A DNA stretch of 64,000 nucleotides. Origin: Leptodontidium sp. MPI-SDFR-AT-0119. Lineage: Eukaryota > Ascomycota > Leotiomycetes > Helotiales > Leptodontidiaceae. Under the pieces are notes generated by a model. It saw nothing but the letters and a program-made list of their open reading frames with translations, was not told the origin of the DNA and searched no databases. Shown piece after piece: positions 33,751 through 44,777 of this stretch. The DNA is taken from contig JAHLEZ010000012.1 of assembly GCA_020726505.1 (NCBI GenBank), positions 62,001 through 126,000 on the forward strand. The letters run 5' to 3'. A program made the translations under genes and the position numbers. The first letter of the stretch is position 1. Every line of letters begins with the position of its first letter.

Positions 33751-36276
33751 GATGTGGGAGTTGTGTGAGGGTGTGTGTTTCGTCGTGTTCTTTTCTCGTG
33801 TCTTTGAGTGAGAGAAAGAAAGAAAGAAATATTATGGGAGCGAAGAAGGAGAAAAGGAGCGAAGACCGAAGACCGATAGTGGAAGTTTCTGAAATTGATT
33901 GAGCTTGCTTGAGCTGGATTTCCGTCCCTCTGCTGTGCGTGTCTGCAACAGAAGGAAGAATTCAAAGGAAGAAAGAAGGGAGGACGAAGAAGGAAGAAGA
34001 AGTTATAAGAGAGGTCTTCAGAGCGGAGCGGCACATCTCGCTTAATTCCCCATATCCAAAGACAATAGGAACCAAACCCCAACCCCAGCCCCATTGCCGA
34101 CACCCTTCCTATTGTACTGTAAATCAACCACATTCACTCCTCCCTCCCTCCCCAGCAAGAAGAACGAGGAGAACAAGAACCTCAATACCAACCCCATGCC
34201 CCCCCCACATTCCATTTCCAATCTCCTCCACCCCCCCACCCCCCCAAAAAAACCTCTCGTAAAAAGTGGGAGAAAAAAAGAAGGCGAAAGAAATATCGTA
34301 AAAAACGTGAATAAGATGCATCAACTAACAGAAAAGAAAATTCTAATATCTCTATCTCTACCTATCTCTGTATTACTTACCTCTCGCATTCTTTTCTTCT
34401 ATATAGTGCTATACTATACTATACCAAACACGAAAAACAAAATTTACCTTGAGGTAGGTAGGTAGATAATCGCGATTCTAGAAAAGAGGTGCAGTATGTA
34501 TAGGTACCTCAGGTAAAGTAGTCTTGGCGGGGTGGGTTGGGCAGCCATAGCCCATCCTCGCTTAGGTGCGGTTATTGTATTGTAAAGTATGAGGTTTCCC
34601 TTCCCTCCTCCTCCCTGTCCTATATAGCAAAGTAAAGCAAATCAAAAAATCAAAACCAAAGCCAAACTCGCCATGTGTGGTCAGTGATTTCATGTCTCCC
34701 TATTCGATGTATCATGTCAACTTGCGGCGCGGAAAACCTCTTACTTTGGTGGAGGGCTTCGTACGTACTCGTTCTACACATCCAGGTAAGTTGGGCGAGA
34801 CTCAACCCCTCGAGCCGTGTAACCAAGGCTTTGATGCCCCCAGGGGATATTAAACGATCTTCGCAATCCTTCCAATTTTTCACAGTTTTCAATACTCGGC
34901 TCTTGGCATTTTCTCTGGATCCTCCCACCTTTGTCGCATGCACAGTCCTTCCAGAACAACAGGTTTTACGAGCTAGAGTCCCGAACTTCACTTGAATGTT
35001 TTTGGGGGATAAGAGCGACAGGAGATCTCAACATTCTGTAGAACTATAAACAGGAAGTCTAGAATCATCATTAGATAATACGGAAAGTATAAAAAAATAT
35101 CCTTGACTCGTTAGGGTTGCGTGGGTAATCGACGGAATTGCAGAATTTTTTCAGCTCGCAGCCTTGATACCAAAAACCCCAGGACCAACCAAGTCCATTG
35201 TCAGATCAACACACCTCTCAAGTACCTGTTTTATCTTTGGAATCTGTCCATTTATTCCAACCAACTTACTTAGCTCGAAGGCCGGCCACCCTCTCTCGCA
35301 TGATGCATGCAGGAGCCCGCGAATAGTAAGGTGTGGGCCGGACTAGATAACGCTGCACTCTGATCATCCAATGAACCCTACATAAAACGAAACGACCATC
35401 CAATTAACAGGTCATGGTTGCATGAGGGCATTAGACGAAAGGCCGCCCTTTTTTGCGACTTGCAACAAAACATTTGGACGCTGGGATGGAAATCTGAGGA
35501 CACGTGATGGTTTCGTCCTTCATATGGCAGGTTTTCAACTCCAGGAACTTGGTGAGCTCGCTGTAGGAGATTCGTTCCATAGTTATCCCAGTATAAGGCG
35601 TGAGTGCCTGCCTTTACTTCGTATTATGCTTGTTAAGATACATTCACATCACGTGTAGACCGCATGATGGACCCCCCCCCTTCGCCTCGAGGCTTCTGTT
35701 TGTTTTTCGAGTCAAGTTACTTTCGTTGCTGTTTCGCCAAGACCACAACCACTCATTCAGCCTTTCAAGAATAGTTATAAACCAAAATTCTCCGAACTCT
35801 CCGAGCCAATAGCAGCATGAGTTCTGATCCTTTCGAAGCCAGTACAGATCTCAGCCCTCCGGCCGGTTCAGCCATGAATTTGACAACAACAGAGTTACTC
35901 ACAGTTCTAATTATATAAGAGACAATACTGATAAGAGGGCATTTGAAAGATAGAAGATAAAAAAAACTTTCCAATACCATAGATAGCAAGATACTAAATC
36001 CTCTATCGGCGTTCAGCATTGCTTGTTACGGAGGAGAGTTCCGCATCAGCAGTTTGTCCACGTTTAGGTCTGTCTGAGCTCATGCGTATTCGAAACCCTA
36101 AATATCTGCTAGATGGGATAAATGTATAAACCCATCTGTCTCTTTTTTCTCAATCTAATCTCAGTACCGAGGTCTCCTTTCATCAGTCCCCTTCGTCTTT
36201 CTCGGCTCGGAAGTTCGACATCGAGATCGACATCGAAAATCCCCACTCAGGTTTGGACGACAGGTATTCGGAGCAG
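33751..36276. other. Intergenic with purine tracts and one repeat copy
   Basis: The left 300 bp are GA-rich (AGAAAGAAAGAAAG near 33807-33830 and 33950-34010), the promoter of the 2EXR gene. An AGGTAGGTAGGTAG tract lies near 34452. The ~110 bp repeat copy B is at 35400-35509. A 33-codon reading at 35817-35918 (MSSDPFEASTDLSPPAGSAM) has a protein-like beginning but ends at once. No larger gene. Confidence 0.45.
35400..35509 (+). repeat. ~110 bp interspersed repeat, copy B
   Basis: Matches copy A (22839-22950, opposite strand) in block order and spacing: CCAATTA, GAGGGCATT, GCCCTTTT, TTGCGACTTGCAACAAAAC at 35453-35471 and CACGTGATG at 35501-35509. Confidence 0.6.
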
Positions 36277-37891
36277 ATGTCTGCGATATTGGGAGCTTCC
36301 CCGCCACCTACCGGTGTAGTACCGAATTTTCAGCATCCTGGAGATGTTTTAAGGACCGTGGGTCTGGTGACGAATGGCCTTGCTCTCGGCCTCACCACAC
36401 TGGTTACTCTTGGGCGTTTGTACGTGCGTCTCTGGATTACTAGGGCATTATTCATTGAAGACTGTGAGTAGAAGACCATGTACATTTTCATCTCTCATTG
36501 ATAATGGAGCTAACTGTAAGATCAAGGGTTTTGTATCTTATCATGGGTATGCCCAAGGCCTAGGAAGTCTACAAGACCTGCTAATTCTCTACAGGTTCTC
36601 AGCGTTGGATACTGTACAGTTGGTCTCTTAAGTAAACACAGCATTGATGGTTGACTAGTAAGTGCATGGGACTAATGATATTCAGGTCCTCTCTACGGGG
36701 GCGGTGGACTTCATGCTTGGGAAATACCAGCCTCTTCGATGGTTGAATTCCAAAAAGTATTCTCCACTACTTCCTTTCTTCCTTCATTATACAGTCATGT
36801 TCGAACCCATAAAAGAGTTAAACCTGACTAAAATTCAACCATTACAGATCCAATACGCAGCAGCCATCATATACGGCCCTTGCATCTGGAGCATCAAAGT
36901 CACCCTCCTCCTCATCCTTGTCCGGGTTTTCACACCATTCCGAAGGATTATCTCCGCGGTCTGGGCATTCATCTTTGCTATGCTACTCTACTACATCATA
37001 GTCACCGCACTGAAAGTCTTTAAGTGCAGGCCGATTAGTTCGGTGTGGGATCCGAACACGCCTGGGAAATGTCTCAATGAGATTTTGCTGTTTTCTATCG
37101 ACACCTCGCTCAGTATTATTACTGATCTCATTATTTTAATCCTTCCAATTCCACTGTAAGACCACACTATTCCGCATACCATTCCCTCAACCCTTCCTGT
37201 TCCAATTTCATTTCGTAGCTCAGTCACCAGCAAGGAACATAATATTCTGACTAACACTTTTCCAGCGTCTGGTCCCTACAAGTCACAACGAAAGTAAAGC
37301 TACGTACAATCGCTCTCCTAGGAGCCGGCGGTTTAGCGACATCAACCGGTATCGTGCGCCTCGTATTAATCCTCCATCTGGATCATTCACCCTACCAACT
37401 CAGCGACCAATCCGTTTCGATACAAAGAATAAATCTCCTCGTGTAAGTCTATCCTCAACAATCAATCCTCCAACATTCATACCCCACCACCACAACAGAG
37501 ATACAAGCATTTTGGGGAAAGAAAAGCTAACACGCTCCGAAACAGCACCGCCGAGATAAGCATAGGTATAATTTGCGCCTGCCTCCCTGCTTTCAACATC
37601 TTCTTCGCCACCGAGTCGGAGCAGCGCTCCTCACGATCACGATCACGCTACGTCGACAAATCCATGAAACTGAGCAATTTAAGTGTTTTGAGTAGATCGA
37701 AAGCAACAAGCATTGCGCCAGACGGGAGGGATGGGATGATAAGGGAGAGTTATGTGGAGATTAGCACGCCGCAGGATCTTGGGGAGTTGCTGTCGCCTCC
37801 TGAAGGAGCGGCGAGGAGAGATAATTGGCCGTTGAGGATTAGTATGAGACAGGAGAGTAGTTTTGAGTTGAGGGATGGGGGAGGCGTTTGA
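36277..37891 (+). CDS. PTH11-like rhodopsin-domain membrane protein
   Basis: Seven exons join in phase to 381 residues: 36277-36463, 36527-36546, 36595-36631, 36686-36756, 36848-37155, 37266-37442 and 37546-37891. The protein is a seven-helix membrane protein of the fungal rhodopsin/PTH11-like family. Characteristic pieces: VTLGRLYVRLW with FIEDWFCILSW after helix 2, GGGGLHAWEIP, YGPCIWSIKVTLLLILVRVF, KCRPISSVWDPNTPGKC (conserved Cys pair), SLSIITDLIILILPIP, GAGGLATSTGIVRL and TAEISIGIICACLPAF. The cytosolic tail is Ser/Arg-rich (QRSSRSRSRYVDKS). There is no CFEM domain in front. In pathogens some members sense surfaces or host cues; a role here is unknown. Exon 2 is only 20 nt; omitting it breaks the frame and the FIEDWFCILSW motif. 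Confidence 0.85.
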
Positions 37892-38471
37892 TATTGGTTG
37901 TATTTATGTGTCGCGTGAGAATTATTTTGGGTTTGGCGAGATATCAACAAAGCCTGCCACCACCAGAAGTGCCAGTTGCGAACGAAAATGAATTGTTACC
38001 TCACAAATTGCCGGTTGACAGAGACTATGCCTTAAGGTAAATTATTGATGCACGTCACTACTACGAGTGGTGATAGAGCGTAGACAAGTTCCTACGGGGC
38101 AGCTCGCTTGATATTTTGACATCTTTTTGATAGCTTCATATTATTTTGATAGCACATTTCGATCGAAAATTGTCTGAGGATATTTGGACGATCCAATATT
38201 ATGTTTTCATCGTCATAAAGAAGTGTCATCAAAGAAATCCGAGGAACAGAGACCTCCCTCATAGGCCCCGACTCCATCGGCCAAGCGAAATCTTGCAATT
38301 ACGTCACACTTAGAAGTGGGGTTCGAATCCCTTTTCCACGAGTACACGCTCACGCTCCTCCTAGTTTTGTTAAATGCAATTCCACCAAGTTCATAGAGTA
38401 TAAGCGGGTCTCAGCCTTCGACCTATCCCCGAACTACCCATGTGAATTCAATCTCGCAGCGGGTCTTCAGC
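37892..38471. other. Intergenic
   Basis: About 580 bp between PTH11-like and GFA genes. A lone tRNA-B-box-like GGTTCGAATCC is at 38320-38330, without a matching acceptor stem. Nothing else. Confidence 0.45.
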
Positions 38472-39710
38472 ATGACATCAACAGCAGCATCAGAAGCACA
38501 TCTCACCTGCCTCTGCGGCGCAATATCCGTCCCCGGACCGCTTCTCGAGGCAACGGAAATTCCTCTACAACTGGAGATATGCCACTGTAATTTCTGCCGT
38601 CACACCACAGGATCTCTAGGAATGGTCTCACCACCACTCAGATCCACTCCTCCTCAAGAGACCTCGCAAAGCTTACCGAGTATAAAGCATCAGAGAAGAC
38701 AACGTTGTATTTCTGTCAGAAAGTAAACCTTCGTTACCCAGAATGCATTTCGAGTGGGTTACGAAACCTGCTAATCTCTTCTATGACAGTGTGGCTGCCA
38801 CTGCTTCATCTCCACGTTCCAAAAGAACTGGTTCTGCACCGGCGGAATAATCGAACAAACTCCTTCCTCGAAAACAAATGGTGTTTTATGGCCGGAAGAT
38901 ATCATCAAAGTCTCACGCCATGATTTCGTACTCGATACCATCGATGGCGGAATCGTGCCTTTCCTGCTAAATCTCAACGGCCGCTCGATACCAACTTGGT
39001 CTGCAGCTGCAGACTTATCAACTCCAGATACCAAACCTGACCTCCCACATGAAGATCTCCTCCAACTTCCCATAATTTCTAGCAGGAACTCTAGATCACG
39101 AGATGAGAATTCGTACCTTTCGGTAAAATGCCACTGTGGAGGTGTGTCCCTCTTGATCGAACGCGGGAATTACACTTCCAGCTCACCGGTCGAGTTCTCA
39201 ACCCGCTCTCTCCCAACAGATCCAACGAAACATCTCACGTATCTCTGTGCGTGTCGTTCGTGTCGACTAGCAACAGGCGTGTCTCTAACAGCATGGACAC
39301 TCGTCCCGCCCTCAAGTGTTTTCAACGGGAACCTTTCCCCAGCTCCACCCAAGACCAACACCCACGAGTTGTCTCCTTCCATCCCCCCAAGCACGAACCT
39401 ACTACCTGTGGTCTTCGGATACCATACTTCTAATCTCGAATCCAATCTAGGGTTGACGCTCAAGCACAACTGGTCGTCTACAGATACATGTCGGAGCTTC
39501 TATAGGGTATGTGGTGCGACAGTGAGTTATTGGTGTGCGAAGAGACCGCTGGAAGTAGATCTTGCGGTGGGATTATTTAGAGCTGAGGAAGGGAGTTTGG
39601 CGAGGAGTTGGATGGAGTGGCGATGGGGACGGTGTAGTTTTGAGGAGGAGTGTGTTGATAAGGAGATGGTTGAGGCGTGGAGGGGGTGCAAAGATGTGAT
39701 GGAGGTGTAA
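38472..39710 (+). pseudogene. Protein with two GFA (glutathione-dependent formaldehyde-activating-like) domains, 1-nt frameshift
   Basis: Two zinc-binding GFA/CENP-V-type domains follow each other. Domain 1: LTCLCGAISV, EICHCNFCRHTTGS, then EYKASEKTTLYFCQKCGCHCF. Domain 2: VKCHCGGVSLLIE, YLCACRSCRLATG, and YRVCGATVSYWC. An intron at 38723-38789 (GTAAAC...GACAG) joins FCQK to CGCHCF. Exon 1 (38472-38722) is 251 nt, one short of the required phase: within GGTCTCACCACCACTCAG (about 38625-38642) one base is missing, so CRHTTGSLGMVS and the following SSRDLAKLTEYKAS lie in different frames. A 17-nt intron is not credible. Tandem GFA proteins are a known fungal group of unclear substrate, probably oxidoreductase-like zinc proteins. 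Either a damaged gene or a single sequence error; the rest is intact over 400 residues. Confidence 0.7.
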
Positions 39711-40471
39711 GAAGGGTAACTGGATGTGGTTTGCGGAGAAGGAGAATGAATAGCTTTGATTTTGAATTTTGAATCATTATATTTCATACCTCGGCGAAAT
39801 TTTATCGTCCAGGGATCGAAAATCGAAAACTTTCACGTTATTCAGAAGAAATTGTATTGTGTGTTTTTTGCCTTGCTTGAATGTAATTTGCCCCTAAAAA
39901 TCCAACTATTTGATTTCAATGAGCTCGTTAACTACATCCTGTTCACATATAATATGAGAATGGCCAAGATGGTTGTCGTGTAGAGTAAAACAATAATGCT
40001 TCGCCAATCCGGGGAGGCTGACCCGCGATCCACATTTTCAAAATCTCGCATTTAACAACCATATATCCCCGACCTATCAAAATAACGAATCTCACGAAAA
40101 ACACGAGAAATATGATATCTCCATAAGATCCTACATTGCGCTACTTCGGAAACGTTGCAGTTACGAACACCGTCGGACATAACGGTGGTAAACAACCCCA
40201 AATCCGTCTCGCGAGTTTCTCCCGAAACGGTCTAACGTCAAGGTGGCACCAGAAGAACCTCATGAGCATTCTCAAATGGAGAGACGGACATGATGATCAC
40301 AGAGAATGGGGAACTGTATAAGAGGGCTTGGCTTTCAGGCTCGGACTTTAATATTTTGGTTGAGCAAAAACAACATCGACAGCGGAAATTGGAACCAGGT
40401 TTTCGAATCCTGACACTTCATACTATCCGAAACCGTATCCCAGAAAATAAGACAACTAACCTTTTGTCACA
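39711..40471. other. Intergenic
   Basis: About 760 bp, AT-richer than its neighbours. It contains the promoter of the following SDR gene. No gene recognised. Confidence 0.45.
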
Positions 40472-41521
40472 ATGCCAGGCGACATGTCATTTTCATACTT
40501 CGCGAGTTTCGTATACGCTCAACTATTCACCAAACTTCCTGTCCCTAGGACATCTTACGCTGGGAAGACCGTCATCGTGACAGGATCCAACGTCGGACTA
40601 GGTAAGCCCCTTTCCGACTCCAACCTCTCATTGCATCCCTCGCTGAAGAACGAACGAAAAACAGGTCTCGAAGCCGCGCGCTGGTTCACCAAACTCAGCG
40701 CCTCAAAAATAATCCTCGCCGTGCGCTCCACCGAAAAAGGCGAAGCAGCCAAACGATCCATCGAAGCCACCACGAAATGCTCACCAGAAGCCATCGAAGT
40801 CTGGCCACTCGACATGTGCAGCTACGCCAGCGTCCAAGCATTCGCATCACGAGCCTCCAAAGACCTCGATAGAATCGACGTATTACTCTTGAACGCCGGT
40901 GTTGCGACAGGGAAATGGAACATGGCAGAAGACAACGAGTTGACCATCACTGTGAACGTTGTCTCCACACTCTTGCTCGCCTTTCTCATGTTGCCGAAAT
41001 TGAAAGAAACGGCCGCAACGTTCAACACGACGCCGAACCTGACGCTTGTGAGCAGTGGCGCCCATGCGCATGTTGATTTCCCAGAGAGGGATGCGTCAGA
41101 GGGGATATTCAATCGGTTGAATGATGAGGGGAAGACGGATATGATGACGCGGTATCCGACGAGTAAGCTGCTGCCGATTTATATCGTGAGGGAGATGGCG
41201 AAACGGAGACCGAAGTATCCTGTTACGATTAATCTTGTGAATCCGGGGCTTTGTGAGAGTGAGTTGGCTAGGGAGGGGAATCTGCAAGTTAGGATTATGA
41301 AGTTTCTGCTTGCGAGAACCACGGAGGTTGGGTCGAGGACGTTGGTGCATGGTGCGGATGCGGGGAGGGAAACGCATGGTATGTATTTGAGTGAGTGTGC
41401 GCTGGGGGAACCGGCGACGATTGTTAGGAGTGAGGAGGGAAGGAAGGCGCAGATGAAGCTTTGGGGTGAGCTCGTGGTGAAGCTGGAGATGATTGTCCCT
41501 GGTGCGACAGGTAATTTGTGA
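40472..41521 (+). CDS. Short-chain dehydrogenase/reductase (retinol dehydrogenase-like)
   Basis: An NAD(P)-dependent oxidoreductase with a classical SDR fold. Two exons, 40472-40601 and 40665-41521, give 328 residues. The 63-nt intron (GTAAGC...AACAG) has no stop and is a multiple of three, so an unspliced 349-residue reading exists but would insert 21 residues directly into the cofactor loop. Spliced, the motif is VIVTGSNVGLGLEAA (36-50). Others: LLLNAGVA, NVVSTLLL, TLVSSGAHAH and the catalytic YPTSK, then VNPGLCESELAR. The sequence type is that of fungal retinol-dehydrogenase/daunorubicin C-13 ketoreductase-like proteins, often annotated in secondary metabolism; substrate unknown. An N-terminal hydrophobic stretch (FSYFASFVYAQLF) may attach it to membrane. 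No other metabolite gene is adjacent. Confidence 0.88.
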   Translation: MPGDMSFSYFASFVYAQLFTKLPVPRTSYAGKTVIVTGSNVGLGKPLSDSNLSLHPSLKNERKTGLEAARWFTKLSASKIILAVRSTEKGEAAKRSIEATTKCSPEAIEVWPLDMCSYASVQAFASRASKDLDRIDVLLLNAGVATGKWNMAEDNELTITVNVVSTLLLAFLMLPKLKETAATFNTTPNLTLVSSGAHAHVDFPERDASEGIFNRLNDEGKTDMMTRYPTSKLLPIYIVREMAKRRPKYPVTINLVNPGLCESELAREGNLQVRIMKFLLARTTEVGSRTLVHGADAGRETHGMYLSECALGEPATIVRSEEGRKAQMKLWGELVVKLEMIVPGATGNL

Positions 41522-41891
41522 GATTAGGTAGAGTCATTTAAACTGCTTCGAATCGTTATATTCTTTTTGCTTGGGTATTGCTTCAGTCCCGGATTCGATA
41601 GGAAGTTGGTCAACCTAGCATTATGATATTGCGGAATATACTTCGAGGGTATGGGGAGTCAATTCAGGACATTAAGTCTAGTAGTAGTAATACAGTATAA
41701 TGCAACATATCTGATCGTACAGTCGTGAGTTCAAGAAGCCAACTAACCCGAAGACCCCTTATGGGAGCGATTTCGGTATCTAATGCCAATGAGACCGCGT
41801 TCCATGTCACCCACTGCTTGGGGATGTGGCCCCTGTAGGTCGCTTCATTACCTGGGGAACACTCACAGGAATCCGAGTGCCCATCACATCC
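41522..41891. other. Intergenic between convergent genes
   Basis: 370 bp holding both 3' flanks. Nothing else seen. Confidence 0.45.
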
Positions 41892-43320
41892 TCAACCCTG
41901 GGCCACGTCCTCGCTCTCCCATCTTGCCCTCATAGATTGGGCCTCCTCGCGAACATCGACCTTTCCTTCGGCTTTCTCCAACCACTCCAGCCCCTCGTCT
42001 CGTCGCCCCACACTCTTACACATCAAAGCCATGTTCAACATACTGAAGCCAAAACCCCCTTCAGCAGCGATCTGGGCCCATTCCCTTGCCAAGCCATAGT
42101 CGTTTAACGATCTTGGTCGCTTCCCTCCCTCGTTGATCTTGGCCATTTCCATCGCACCAAGATTATGGCATGCCTCTAAAACTCCCGAGGAAGCAGCTTG
42201 GATCAAGAAGGCCTCATGACTCTCCGACCCAGGAGTCTGCATTTTCGAGAGGTAGAAAAACGCTTTCGAATCTTCCAATTCCGAAGCGGCTCTTTGGAAA
42301 GCAGCCATCGCACCATCAGTGTCATGTGCCATAAGAATGCGGCCTTGAAGAACAAGCGCTTCTGCAGCACCGTGGAAATCCAGGGTACCGGATGTGGCCT
42401 TACGGAGCCATTCCAAAGCTTTATCCTCCTTTTGTTGCGAATAAAGAGCCATTCCTAGGAGAGTCATAGCTTGAGGATCGTTGCCCTTTTTGGCAAGGAG
42501 TCCGACTTGTTGCAATGCCTCTGGGACGTCTTGCAATCTCTTTATCGCGATAGCTTCATAGACACGTTTAAAGATAGAAGCACGATCTCCGAATGAAGCA
42601 GCAATGCCAAGGAGGATTGCACCCAGGCTTTTCTGACTTGGTCGTTCGCAATTATCCAAGATACCAGCGATGATACCCAGAGTCCATGGGTCGATATCAT
42701 GATCTGGATAATCTGTAAGCAGTAGTTTGGGGTCTGCAAAGTACTTGTATTTGTTTCTTACTTAGACAAACTCTCCTTTTCCATCCTGGAGACTCAACCT
42801 GCCGTTGAGTCTGGAAGTCTCGGAGAAAATCTATAACCTGCGCGGGGGCTATGGGGAGAGCTCCAGAATTGTAGGCAGTCTTTAAGAGGGTAATTGGAGG
42901 GAAGTTTTGTTCATAATCGTAATTTGGCACCATGGGACTCGATTTGAGCTTGCCGAACTTGCCAGACTGCTGAGAGGGAGATGTCCTTAATTTAAGTGGT
43001 TTTGCCGGGGCCCTAGTCCTTGTCTGGTTGTGACGCTTCTCTGAACGGAAGATATTCCTAGGCATGACTATCGGTGCTCCGGTTTGGAGGCAACCATTGT
43101 TGACGAGAGCTGTCCTCCAAGGAGACCTAGAGACCGGTCCGCACATGGATGGATTCATCATTGCATCCGGGCTGTAGCAAGCAATTGGTTGAGAGATTCG
43201 ATTTGGGGTTACCACCGAACGAGATAAAATAGTACCATAAATCAGGATTCCTCGAATTAAGAAGATTGTGATGCGACGAGTGTTTGTAGTACGTGTATTG
43301 ATGTTCTCCTCAGAGGTCAA
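41892..43320 (-). CDS. Sel1/TPR-like helical repeat protein
   Basis: Two exons, 43320-42799 and 42743-41892, join in phase through a 55-nt intron (GTTGAG...ACAAG), giving DFQTQRQYFADPKLLLTDYP across the junction and up to 457 residues. The C-terminal 280 residues are helix-turn-helix repeats: ALQQVGLLAKKGNDPQAMTL, ALEWLRKATSGTLDFHGAAE, AAFQRAASELEDSKAFFYLS and WAQIAAEGGFGFSMLNMALM, with Ala/Gly spacing as in Sel1-like repeats. The N-terminal 150 residues are basic and Ser/Pro-rich. The exact start is uncertain: Met54/55 (near 43160) is an alternative that removes a hydrophobic, Ile-rich leader which could be a mitochondrial or membrane signal. Likely a scaffold. No enzymatic motif seen. Confidence 0.7.
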
Positions 43321-44777
43321 AAGATGGATTTGAGAGGTCGTCGGATTGCCAAGCTACTCACCGCCTTGGCAGAATTATGATCAGCTGACTTGAGTGTCTC
43401 TACTTTTACTCTCGCTGGCACACACGAACAATTGTGGGTGATCTCAGGCTGTAAAAGTAGATGAATGCCTTGTAGTAAGTATATCATTCAGTGCGGATGC
43501 TATATTTTGAGGTTTATTGACTTTAATCCTAAATGAAGGTTAAGCGAGAGAAGAAGTCCCCATTGTATTTGGTCTACTTCCATCTTATATCCTAGCTCCA
43601 GTGGAAAATCAGTCAAATAGCCGCCGATCTGGTCTAGAAATGACCCTTTATGAACGTATTGCCCTATTTCATGCATCTCAAATACTGTCCTCAAACAAGT
43701 ACTCCACAATCACACCCTTCAACACGAGGAAGTCGATTCCCTTGTCTCGGCAACTCAGCACTCCCATCCCCCTTCTCCAACATCGTCTCAGACAAGTCAC
43801 TTCCAGTTGTCATCGGCCATACATAATATCGAATAACAGCTATAATAAATATCTGACCAAGCTCGAAATAGATCAAATTTGGATTTCAGTCTATAGACTC
43901 AGGCTCCGTACCTTGCTTGGTTGAAAGTCCCCATATATCAGATACAGTACAATAACCCTAACAGTTCCAGTGATAGGTCCTAAAGCTATACGTGATAGGA
44001 AAGTCTCTGGAAAGAAAAGAATTGCCTTTCTCGTTTGTCTGTGTGGGAATGGTTAGCAAAGTTTAGAAAGAGTGCGATGGTGCTGACCTGTTGATTGCCG
44101 AGCAGCAGGTTGAGTATTTTGTGACTTCTTCATAACGCGGTGAGTTTATATTGGAGCCAAAGAGGATATGTCGCGTTGTACTGTACTTGTGTTGCAATGC
44201 AGACTGGACGGCCCAGCTAGTTTAAGGAAGAAGACATGACGTAAAATTCAAAATTCGTTCAATTCTTATGTCAACTAACTGGCTGTGTAACACAGAACTT
44301 CTCAATGTCGCAATATACGACCTCACCCATTGACAAATGAATTATTTTCGACTTCATATGCTGCCACAAAACAATGTGTGGCTAATTATGTGGTCTCGTT
44401 AGCAGTGGACGACAGCAAAGCCAACCCGTGCTGCAACTCAGAGCCGTTCGAAGAGATGCAACACAGGTGTATTTAAAAATGCGAATGCGTACATTCCAAG
44501 CATACCCCATGTTTTTATACGAACAAGATCCGTTCTACTATATAATTATTAAACTTCTTTTACGACTACAAGTGGAGTTGATGTTTGAAGAAAACAAGTC
44601 CCCTCACCGCCTCCAAATCCAGCTCCAAAATCCACACTACTGTAGCGAAAAATACTGCCGCCACCCAAAAAAAAGTTCACACAGCTTCAACCCCCCCTCA
44701 AGACCTCTTCGAAACTCCCACCTCCACGCCCACGCCTGCCCCCAAGGAAGAAGAAAAAGTCTCTTACACATTCATTC
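43321..44777. other. Intergenic between divergent genes
   Basis: About 1.45 kb with promoters of the helical-repeat gene and the Utp16-like gene. Nothing else recognised; several short readings lack protein character. Confidence 0.4.

Noticed and set aside
38316..38340. tRNA gene candidate from a GGTTCGAATCC B-box
   Set aside because: No complementary acceptor stem, A-box or anticodon arm within 100 bases upstream; the T-stem pairs poorly.
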